The notes under the pieces were generated by a model. It had not been told where the DNA came from and made no database searches. It saw only the letters and a program-made list of their open reading frames with translations. Source: Cyanoderma ruficeps (Eukaryota; Chordata; Aves; Passeriformes; Timaliidae). Taken from it: 64,000 nt of DNA. Numbering within the stretch: the first letter of the stretch is position 1; each line of letters opens with the position of its first letter. Shown piece after piece: positions 45,897-56,604 of this stretch. The position numbers and the translations under genes are program-made. Location: positions 11,496,093 through 11,560,092 of the forward strand of contig VZDJ01000056.1 of assembly GCA_008694505.1 (NCBI GenBank), in the 5' to 3' direction.

Positions 45897-48800
45897 GTTT
45901 TAATTTTATTTCTTTTCTCCAGTGTTGTTTCTATGGTGTTTGTTTTATCAGTAGCCCTGTGATCTGTCCTGTCTCTGCAGCACTGAGCGTTCTGATTTGT
46001 GTGCCTGTGTCAGTGAATTTAGTGGAGTTTTCAGTCTGCTGTGTGTCTATCCTGGGCATAGTTAATTCCAGAACTAATTCCGTATGTCATTACTTGGAAT
46101 ATTAATGCAAATGGAGTCATTATCATTTTTGGTAGTCTGCAATCAGCTGGTGCTGTGGTAGATCCCATGAAGTTTAGGACCAGATCTGGAGGATGAACTG
46201 CTCTAAGCAGTCAGCATTTAGCACTTGGCCACCATTCCTGTGCCATATGTGAAGAAGGGGTTGTTTCTTTTTATTCGGAAAGCTGAATAATGAGCTTCAA
46301 TGGTTTAATGCAGAAACTGGAAGAAGGTGGGTGCAGGTGGGACTGGGGAGAGGAGCAGGTCCTTGTGCTGTTGCTTTTCCCAAAAAGGTGACAGTCCTGC
46401 AGTTCTTGAGAACATTCCAGTGCCTCAGCTGGGTTGGGGTGTCAGGCAGTGGGATGGGTGCTGTGTAACCCTGAGGGATCAGTGGCTTGGGAAGCTGTTT
46501 CTGGGTGAAAAGCCCTCTTTGAGGGAAAGCTTGGAGTGTAATTGAAGTGGGGCTTTGCAAGGGCTGTGAGAAGCCGAGTGTCTGGTCGGGGCAGCAGCAC
46601 AGGGTGGAGGGAGCTGAGCTGCCTCTGCTGTGCAACTTCCTCATCAGCTCAAAAAAACCCTGGTGTGGGCGTGGAATTTGCATAAATGTATAATACTGAG
46701 AAAGTGATTGACTGGCACCTTATTTTACTGAAATACCACGGAAAAAAGAAATATTTTCCTCTCAGTGCTTTGTTTCCTGTGTTCTCTCCCAAGCCAGCCT
46801 TTTATTTGGAACAAAGCTCAACCAGTTAAAATGTCTAAAGCATTTCTGACCTTTATTTAGTGGAGTAGGTAATGAGATCTACAGAAAGCAATTTGCAGTG
46901 TGGCTTGTTAATTCTGATGTTAATCACCTGAATTTGCTGGGTAAACTTCATTCCGAAAATGAAATATTTGGGGACTTTGCCTGGTGAAATGGATTTGAAA
47001 GCGAAACTATCCGTCACTAAAGTAGACAAATGCTGTGCACATCACCCGGGGTTGGCCTGGAGGGTGTTTTCTGTTCAGGAGAGCTCTTAGGGCTGGAGCT
47101 GAAAGTCTCTTCTCTAAGAAGTGGGTTTCCCATCACTACCTTCAGCCCAGAGTCTGATTTTTGACCTGAAAGAAAAATTTCTTGTTGCACAAGGTCCTTT
47201 ACTGCCCTGCCATCACCTCTGAGCCGTGCTGGGATGGGATCTCAGGTGTGTCTCCAAGCTTCACACACACTTCTGGCATTACAGAGGTGCTCTGCTGTTC
47301 TGTTTCTCTGGTTTTTTTGTTAATAAACGCAGGGTTTTTTCCCCTTCTTACCTGGGGCATACACAGCAGCAGCCTGCTCTGGTTTCCAGAAGTTAACCTG
47401 TAGCACAGAAACATCTCCATCAGGCCAGGTCCTTTGGATGGTGTGCTGCTGCAGCTTCCCAGAATAGCACGTGTGTATATGTATAATTTTAACTTGGAGA
47501 AACTTCAGAGAGAAAGTCGAATTGTTTAATTGCAAATTAAGTCATAATGTGAAAATCTTTCCCCTTTGGTTTCTGGCTGTGTTCTGTCTTTGTCTGCAGT
47601 AAATCAGCCAGAGCATGCAGAGCAATTGAGGATTTGGTCTGGAGGCTGCAAAGGAGGAATTTTATTGCTCCTTAATGGAGCAAGTGCATGGCAGGAGCAG
47701 GTGTGTGTATAACCATCAGCACTGAGCACTGGCTGCGCAGGGAAAGGGATTCACATGGAGTTGGAACCACTGGCAAGTCTCAGAAATCCTGGGGTTTTCT
47801 GTTTTCCTTTTTTCCCCTTGTCAGCCCTGGAAACTGTAAACATTTAGGGCAAAGAATACAAAAGCCTCCATTATTAGTAAAATTATTAACTTGCTTTTCT
47901 GTGAGAACTATGCATGATTCAGTTGTTTTGATCAGCTGAAATGCTCCTTATTCCCTCGGGGGAAGCTCCACTGAAGTAACTGTTGATAGCATGATTTCGT
48001 GGTGGTTTTTTATGTAGCTTGAGTCATCTTAGTTGTGTCCTGCAAGGTAATCCCAGCGAGCAGCGGGTCCAAAAATCAAAGGATGTTAAAAACACTAGGA
48101 GATTCATGTGTTTGTTAGTGAAAGTCGTGATCAAAAGAGTCTGTCATGACTTTCTAATGTTTTTGTGAGTGGAGAAGGGAGTGTCCTTTGGAAGTGGGTG
48201 AATAATGCTGAAATTCACCCAGTGGTACCAATGGTACCAGTCCCAAACAATTTTAGGCTGAGCTGGGGGGCTTTGGGTGCTGGAGAAATGGAGTGGAAGG
48301 GAGCAGCAGTGGGACTGTTGTCCTAACTCACATTTCTGTTGAGGGTTTGTGTGTGATTCCCTTTATGCTGGAAAGGAGGGACAGGGAGGAGCTGCGGCTC
48401 TCCAAGGGGAAATGCAGCACTGATAGAAAGCCCACCCCATGGGGAGCAGTGAACTGTGTCACCCCACACTGGCACCATGGTTGTGTTGGTTCCCTCCTGG
48501 TCTCTTGGGGAGTTGTGAGCTCAGAGCTTGGCCTTTGGGTTGTGTTGGGGCTGCTCTTTGCTGGAGCGTGGGGTGGGAGCAGGAGCTGAAGAGCTCAACA
48601 GGGTGTGTTTGACATTGGCTCTGTGCAGGTGTCTCAGGTAACGAAGTCAAAACCCCAAAGCAGGGCACTGTCCCTAAAAACCCTTGGGCTGAGTCTCTGT
48701 TGGTGGCCTCCTTCCTGGGCTGGAGCTGCTCTAATCCTGTCCTGGTGGAGCTGCTGCCTGTGCTGCTGTCTCAGGGAAGAGCTTCAGGGCCGAGGTGAAT

Positions 48801-49460
48801 TCTTCCCGAATGCCACCAAGTGTGAATCTTCACACAACAGCGAGAGCTGAACCCTGCTTGTAATTAGACCCAACAGCTTAATTTGCTGTTAATTCAATCC
48901 TCAGCCCACTGAGAGGTGCAGGCGTGATGCAAATGCAGATTGGCTGGTGTTGCACGGTGAGCTGCACCGTGGGCTCCCTGTGCTCCAGCCCAGCCCGGCT
49001 GCTGGGAAAGGACATTCCTGTCCATCCTCCCCGGCCAGGGCTGGCCTTTGGGGACACCGTGGCCCAGTTTCCACCTGCAGTGCGAGTCCTGGGTACTAAA
49101 ACACGGCATCCTGGAGGAACCAGGAATCTTTTCTGGGCCGGCAGGCAGGGCCCCGCTGGCGCTGACCTGCAGGTGGCACGCTCAGGATGCCGATCGCGCT
49201 GCGAGATGGCCTACTTTGCCTTTTCTATTTTTTTTTTTTATATTCCTTTTTTTTTTCCCCTCCCAGCCACATTGCAGTGAGCTGTTCCGCTGGGCACCTG
49301 CCAACATTCAGGCAGCAGTTACATAAGAAGAGCTTTTTTTCCTGGAATTTAGGCCCGCTGCTGATGTGTGACCTTCAGCAGTAATTGCCAATAAAGGCGG
49401 TGGGGATGTTTACAGGCACCGGCCCTGGCCCGCGGCCTGTGCCGGTAGCAGCCGAGCCCG

Positions 49461-49842
49461 GGCTGTGCTGCTGCTTCCCCGGCCTCATCCCACTCCCCTG
49501 CAGCCCTGTTTCATTCTCCAGGGTGAAATGGGGCTGTGCTGCTGTTTCCCTGGCCTCATCCCACTCCTCTGCAGCCCTGTTTCATTCTCCAGGGTGAAAT
49601 GGGGAGCCTGTATTTCCCCCCAGCCTGATCCCACTCCACTGCAGCCCTATTTCATTCTCCAGGGTGAAATGGGAAGCCTGTATTTCCCCCCAAGCCTGAT
49701 CCCACACCACTGCAGCCCTGTTTAGTTTTCCAGGGTGAAATGAGGGTGCTCTGCTGTTTCCCCCCAAGCCTGATCCCACACCACTGCAGCCCTATTTCAT
49801 TCTCCAGGGTGAAATGGAGATGTTCTGCTTCCCTCCCCAACC
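49461..49842 (+). repeat. Minisatellite, about 5 copies of ~71 bp
   Basis: Units of the form cctgatcccactccactgca, gccctgtttcattctccagg, gtgaaatgggg and a tttcccccc stretch start near 49483, 49554, 49624, 49695 and 49769. Spacings are 71, 70, 71 and 74 bp. Adjacent copies are very similar. Shadow open frames on both strands reflect the periodicity. Confidence 0.95.
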
Positions 49843-52800
49843 TTCAGGGCTGGGGTAGGGGCCAGCAACCACCCAACCAAATCCAGCAGGGAGTTTCCCT
49901 TGTAGTTATTTTGTCATTTTTTTAGGGTTGTGTTGGTGTTTTATCTATTTTTTCGGTACTGACACTTCTTTATGCAGCTGATGTATCCACAGGCAGCTCT
50001 ATCCAGTAAAATGCACTTGCAAACCCACTCAGTAGAGTTTGACTTGGGGTTTTTTTTCACCTCTTGGCATTAGTGTGGAGGTTTCAAGTAGGTGAAAAGG
50101 GAACTGAAAATCGTGGTTCAAAGGGGTTGCCTGAATTAACCTCCTCATTGCTCTTTATCCGTGACAAACTAAAATTCCAATGGTTAAGGTGCAGAATATA
50201 TGCTGTTCGATGCATTTTTGATTGGAAAAGTATTAACCTCTTCAGAACTGGAAAGCTGCACTTGGGAATTATTTTCCTTGTAGAGAGCTTACGCTGCAGT
50301 CATTTCTCCTGTGTGTTTTGCACTTAGACAGTGCTTCACTTGTTATGTCTCGAGCAGAGGAAATGCAGGCACTCATAAATTTTTGTGGGCTGCCTTATAT
50401 TTTTTTTTTCCCCTTGAGAAATCCTGCAATCTTTGGACTGGGCTTTCTTTTTCTTTTTTTTTTTTAACACAGACTGGAGTTGGTGAGCTCCTTGAAAAAG
50501 GAGACTGGAGCATTTCTTACAGTTACTTGTCACCAAAAAAGTAATAGTCATACCATCTTACTGGTTCATTAAAAGTGCTGCTGTGAAATGTGTTGTGAAG
50601 GTAGTTCTTGTTGTGTTCAGTAGAAGTCGTGCAAGATCGAGGATTTAAAGAGGAGGAAGTGGTTGCACTCCCACTGAAGGGCAGAGGCTGAGGTCTCCAG
50701 CTCCTGGAAAGTCCCAGCCCAAGTTAAAACACGATTTCTCCACTGAAAACTCTGGAAAATGAGGGAAGGCATTCCCATAGGCAGATCTTGGTGACCTTTG
50801 AGTGCAGGCACTGGCAGCCTTTGTGCCAGATTTGCCACCTCCTCGCCTGGCAGTGCACAAAGTCTCTGCACATTCCCTGAGATGGGGGAGGATGTTCAGC
50901 CAGGGCTGGGAGCTGGGGGGCTGCCCCTGCCCCCAAAATCCCTTCTGGGGACCTGTGCCAGGACAAGGGGCTGCCCCACATTCTCTGCTGCTGCCTGATT
51001 TAGGTGGGTCTGAGATCCTCCAGCCCTGAAAATGCAGCATCTCTACGGGGGGAAATGGAACGTGGGAAGTTTGTCAAAGCAGTTCAGTGCTCCTGGGTCC
51101 CAGTTATTCCCCTCTGCCCTGAAACTTCTCCATAACAAGTCAAATGCTTGTTTGACAAACACCTACAGATCATCTGCAGGGGCTAGAAATTTCCTATCCA
51201 AATTTCTCCTCAGCTCCACAAGGTAACAGTGTTGGCTTTACAAAGGGGACTTGGCAAGGAAGCTGCACAGAGTTTTGTGGTATTTTTAAAGAGTTATGAA
51301 GGACAGCAACATAATTTGTGCTCTAGTCTGTTGCCATGCATCAGACAAGGTGATGCTTTTGCTGTGTGCCTTTCAAGGAAGAGCTGACGGAATTTCAAAA
51401 GGAAAAGCAGAGAAGTTCTGAGAAGGGAGGAAAAAGTGGAAAGGGACTTGAAGTACTCAGTCTGAACAGCCATTCCCACTGGGATTCCAGCTGCTACTGG
51501 AGATGGCAATGCAGGAGCTGAGGGAGAGGCTTCAGAATAACATTTATCTGTGATCTTCGCTCTAGTTCCTCGCATCTGGATGCATAACCTGTCTCTCAAA
51601 AGCTTAATGTGCTATTTGGCTGACTCCGCAGTTATGTTTTTCCCTTTTTATTTCCTCCTCTCTGCCAAATGTCTCCCCCTGCCACCCCAGTAATGAGTTG
51701 CCATATGTGTGGAGTTGGGTCAGTTCCTGAATTCGCAGATTTTGGGCCCAGAAGGGACCTCTAAGTGATTGAACCCAAATTCCTGCACCTCAGCATCGTG
51801 TATCCATGGAGCCAAATCCATGGAGTTTGGCTCAGCTTCCTCCAAGTGCTCAGTGTTGAGCTCGAGGACCTCCCAGGACAGGAGAGAGGGATGTTTGGAG
51901 AAAGACCTGAAGGAATTGTGTGGAGGTTTGGAAGATGTCATCATTTCAGCAGTCTGAGGTTTGTCACCTCTCAGTCCTTTGAACTCCGGGGCAGCCGGAA
52001 GTGTAGGGGACTTGTGCTTGGAATTGTGCTGGTTTGTCTGTAATTTGGTCAAAAATCCAAAGTCTGGTGAGGCTGAAGAGAAAAGAACCTGGTTTTTGGA
52101 TTTGTATTTGTGTAGTCACACAAATGTGAGTTTCCTGATAAGATTGTTTCCCTCTCATTTATTTACAATAATAAGTGAGATGTTTTCCAGCCTGTTTTGC
52201 TGAAGCCACTCTCTGGAGCAGCCCCAGCCTGTGGACTGGAATCTCCACCAGCCTTTTAAATGCATTTCATCCTTTCCACTGCTCCATGGTCTGGGGGCTC
52301 ACTGCATAGTTGGATAAAAAAAAGTGGAGGAAAGCAATTCTGGTACTTCTAACTTGAATGAGTATCTTCTTGCTTTTCCTCAAACCTTCTCCACTCTTAC
52401 CACAGCAGTAGTTTGAATTCTCTGTGAAGGAAGGATTAGACAACTTTCATTGTGATTGTTATTTTGAAAGCAAATGAGAATAAAACTTTGAAGGATTCCT
52501 CCAAACCGTAAAGGAAAAGGATGGGAAGCTCATCTGTATGTCAGGAATTGAGATGTAATGAACTCAGGCTGGAGCTGTCACGTGCTGTGGTGGTTTTTGG
52601 GGGGGTACATCCACTCTTGAGTCAGACAGTTCTGGGAAGCAGACGTGGCCTGTGCTGGGGAAATGGATGCTGGAAGCACTTCGGTCACCAGAGGGTCACA
52701 GATCGTGCATCTCCACTCATGGCTCATGAGAAGTGGTTTATTGGCCAGCCTTGAGGGAGTGGAAACTTCAAAGGAAGAGAGGGTTTTGCTCAGCAAGTCG

Positions 52801-53459
52801 AAAGGACCTTTCCTTACTGCTTGTGAAAAAGCACAGATGTTGGACTCTGACCCGGCCACCCACTGGGTTCCAGTTGAAAAGCTGTCCACTGTGTCCTGCT
52901 ACTCACCTGGCTGTGTCTGGTATTCAACAAACCTGCCCCTGCCTCCCACACCATCACTTTCTTAGAGCAGGAGAGCTGGAATATATGGAGGCACAAGGAA
53001 TCTTGGAAAACTACTGCTTTGGGCTGCTCTCCCACCCTGTTCAACCCTTGTAAAGCATGAGGTGATACTTCACTTGCAGCACACACAGGAGAGTGCAAAG
53101 TGTAGCACAGCAACAAGAGCTCAATAATCCTTTGCTATTTGAACCCATTTTTGCTCAAAGAATAACTAATTCAGGAGCTGGAGTTTATATTCTTACTGGA
53201 AGATTACTGAGGGCTGCTGTGGATGATCCATGTGGGCATTGCCCAGGGCAGTGGTTTTGCTCCCAGGTCAATGTGTGGGGCTGGCTCTGATGTGCTGTTT
53301 CTGCCACAGAGGGAAGGCACAGGAATTTGTGAGCTGGAATTTGTAATTTTTAGCTTGGGAAAGAGCAAACTATAATTTTGTGCTGGTTCTTTGGCTGTGC
53401 TGCTTTTCAACCGCAAAATGTAAATGTATATTTGGTTGAAATGGGGTCAGGGCATCAGC

Positions 53460-53645
53460 CCCGGAACCCCAGAATGGTTTGGTTGGAAGAGACCTTAAAA
53501 CCCATCCATATGCATCCCTGCCATGGGCAGGGACACCTTCCACTCTCCCAGGGAGCTCAGAGCTCCATCCAGCCTGGCCTTGGACACTTGAAGGGCTAGA
53601 AAATTCACAGTTTCTCTGGGAAACCTGTACCAGTGCCCAGAAGGA
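53460..53645 (-). mobile_element. CR1 LINE 3' fragment
   Basis: The + strand reads ccccagaatggtttggttgg, catgggcagggacaccttcc, catccagcctggccttggac and gtttctctgggaaacctgta, a reverse-oriented CR1 3' end. Confidence 0.9.
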
Positions 53646-55011
53646 AACTTTTGTTTGGAATCCTGAGTCCAGCAGTCATGGCCACTTGACCTGTCAGCTT
53701 CAGTCTCCCCTCCCCAGGAGGAAGGGACCTCATTTCCCCTGCAGGGGAACAGGCCCAGTTTCCTTGCTGCAGTTGGCTCCTGGGGAAGGCAGGGATGTTT
53801 CCTGTGCCCCAGGCAGGTTGTGCAGGCGGGACAATGTACCCAGACTCCCCGTGAGCTGTCACAGGTCCAGCCTGGGAGCAGGGCAGGGACGGTGTGTTCC
53901 TCTGCAGGAACTCTGTGCTGCTTCCTGTTCCCTAGTGCTCCCCTGGACTAAACCCTCCCTGCTCCCAGTTGGCCACACAAGGGGCCTGCATGCTTGAGAT
54001 GTGTCCAGGAGCAGTGACAATGCAAGGAAGCCACTACCAAAGGCCATGGGAGCTGGCCAGGAGCAAAGTCCCTTAGGAGGAGAATGGAGAAGGGTCTTTT
54101 TTTTTTTGACCTTGGAGCACCACGGGGGAAGTGCTCCATCCTGGGAAGTGGAGTCTCATTCCTGCTGCTGGCAGGGATCTGTGGCCTCCCTCACTTTTTG
54201 CTGGGCACTCCCAGGCTGCAGCAGGTCCTGGGTTGCTCTCCCAGTCTGGGCTCTCGGTTGTTCTGTCTGTCCCTGTGACCTCTGGGTAGACGTGGCCACA
54301 AATGCCTGGCTCGGGTTGGGGTTACAGGAATGTGAGTGTTATTTCCTCCTGAGAAGTTACAGCAATTTCCCCACAATTAAGTCAGCAGTTGAGTGTGAAT
54401 GTTCAGCTCTCTGTTGTGTGTCTGTGCTTGAGTAGATAAAAGTTACTTGTCTTCATCTGTTTCAGTTGAAGATCAGCATTTTAAATTTGAAAAGCTGTCA
54501 CCATTCAGACCCTTATTTCATTGCTCCTGTTTGGTGCTGTATTGTGTATCTTTTATCTGGAGAAAAGTATGTTTATAGATGAGAATCCATGGAATACATT
54601 TTTTTAAAGCTAAAATTATAAGGCTGCTACCTTTGTGATATGCAGCCCTGGCTTCCTCCTCCTCCCCACTGGGATGGATGTACAGCATTCCAGTCACAGA
54701 TCCTGGGGGTGTGGTCCCCAAAAGTGCTCTGGGCACCGGCAAAGAGATTTTTTTGCCTGTGCCTCTGAGTTCATGCAAAGCAGTTTGGGATGTTCAAAGG
54801 ATCCCTGTGAAATCTGCCAAGTGTGGCCCCTTTAGGAGCAGGGTGGGAGGGCGTAAACGCTAATTACACCTATAATTCATTAGTGATGATTCAGCTGAAG
54901 TCAAGTGCTTTGCCAGCTCCCTTCCCCTCACTGTTGACCACTGGATTGCTGTTGGGATGAAAGATTCTGGAGGAATGACTAATTTTTTTTCTGCATTTTA
55001 CTTTCAACTAG

Positions 55012-55047
55012 CTGCCGCAAGCTCCAGAAACGGAGAGCCCTGTAGAG
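55012..55047 (+). CDS. ITPR1: ITPR1 alternative micro-exon S2A, second part
   Basis: Thirty-six nucleotides encode LPQAPETESPVE, aligned in length and sequence with the second half of mammalian S2A (LPPAPDSENATE). The acceptor is actttcaactag and the donor gtgtgt. Phase 0 on both sides. With the micro-exon at 45867 it gives 22 residues against 23 in mammals. Confidence 0.8.
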
Positions 55048-56553
55048 GTGTGTCAGCCACCTATATTTGTACAGCACACAAATATTGGTGTTTCAGTAGT
55101 CCTAGTGGAGTGTCTCGTTGGTAAAAACCCCTGTGAAATGTGTGTTCCTTCCTGGTGTTGGATGGTGGAAATAAGTAGATTTGTTCAAGTGCCTTAATCC
55201 AGTACAGCATCAGGGTGGTAGTCTGAAAATATATTAAAAAAAAAAAGTAAGCTAATCCCAAGTCTGTTCCTTTTGGCCATTTCCTTTATTCCTTAAGGGT
55301 GGCACTGGAAAAAGTCTCCTCTCAAATTTTCCTACGTTGGCAAAATGAGACTTCATTTTGGCTCCTAATGCAGAATTTGGTTTTCCCTTTGCCTCACATA
55401 CTTAAAAACTTCAATACTTTTAAAGAAAGGGAGGTGTCAGAAGTTCTTGGTGGAAGCTTCATTACTCCAGAGCAATTGGTGTCCTATTTAAAATGTCCCA
55501 GTGGATGAGCTCAGGGTCTCTGCACATTGTCAAGGTCACTGGTTCTAAGGGAATTGGATATGTGGAAACATGTCCTTTATGTGCATAAAACAGATTATTT
55601 GCCAAAAAGAAGGCAGGAAAATTTATCAAATCTTAAATTCCTTTGAAATTCATGGGACAACCAGACATGGCATTGGTAGATTGTACAACTGGGTGCCAAA
55701 TCTAAATGAAACAACATGGAAGTCTAAATCTGGGAGAGTGTTGATTCTCTGAGCTGTGAAGTTTATAAACGTGGGATCAGGTAGAAAAAGAAATGTTTGT
55801 GATGGTTTAGGCCTTTGTATTTGTAATTTTTGTGGAATAGTGTTTAAATGTAACGTGAAACTCTGAGTGGTCGTCGAATGGATTTGAGATGTCTGGGAAG
55901 ATGGCTCCTGGTTTCTGATGGTCCCTGCAGAGCTGTTATTCTACACCTTTGCAGAGGCTTTAAAGCAGCAAAGCCCCAAAGTGCTTCAGCTTTGCTAAGT
56001 GGAAGTTGCAGTCCTGAAAATGAATTTGTAAAGTGAGAGATTTGATTTGGAAAGTTCCAAGGGGCTGTGTTCAGTGACTCCCCACTGACATACCAGCCCT
56101 AACAAGGGAGCCCCCCAGGCTGTTCCAGAAGCCCTCCCCAGTCTCAAATGAGTTTCAGTGACCACAGTGGGATGTGTTGGGGTCCCTCACCCCCAGAGTG
56201 TGCGTCCAGTGGGCTGGAGGTGTGTTCTGTGTGTCTGTGCATGGGCATGCGTGGGCTGAGCCCCCCAAAAACCTGTGTGTGTGTCCCTGGGAGCTGGGAC
56301 ACCAGCCAGACGTTGTGTTTCCTGCAGCCCCAGCACTGGTGGCACACGTGCATGCCAGGGGGGTGTGTGAGGGGGGCAGAGCACAGGGGGCAGGGCTGGC
56401 AGAGGGCAGGGGTCCTGTTCTGATGGCTTCTCAGTCCATCTCCCCCCTCGCATCCAGCCGTGACTCCCCCAGTATCCCCCATGAGTGCCGAGATGTTGGT
56501 CTCTCTCTTTGAGTGTTGTTCTGCTTTAAAATGAAAACTTTCTGCACGCGCAG

Positions 56554-56604
56554 CAGGAGCTTGATCAAACTCTACCACAGAGGCAACTGGAGGATCATAG
56601 AAGG
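56554..56604 (+). CDS. ITPR1: ITPR1 alternative exon S2B+C with tandem acceptor
   Basis: The exon encodes QELDQTLPQRQLEDHRR. It follows cacgcgcag|CAG|GAG: use of the first AG adds one Gln (S2B, a single Gln in mammals), use of the second gives the 16 residues of S2C, starting at 56557. The tail LEDHRR matches mammalian LEDHKR and leads into GEALRQ. The donor is gtacgt. Phase 0 on both sides. The polypyrimidine tract before the acceptor is poor, which suits a regulated exon. Confidence 0.87.

Larger units (their letters stand above)
45897..55011 (+). other. Intron inside S2A, 9.1 kb
   Basis: The longest intron in the window separates the two halves of S2A. It contains a 71-bp minisatellite at about 49461-49842 and one antisense CR1 fragment at about 53460-53645. 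I recognise no other exon, gene or RNA. Poly-T runs lie at about 49229-49257 and 50400-50465. Confidence 0.6.

Noticed and set aside
51720..51800. CR1-like phrase cagaagggacctctaagtga
   Set aside because: The similarity is too short and lacks the flanking CR1 motifs.
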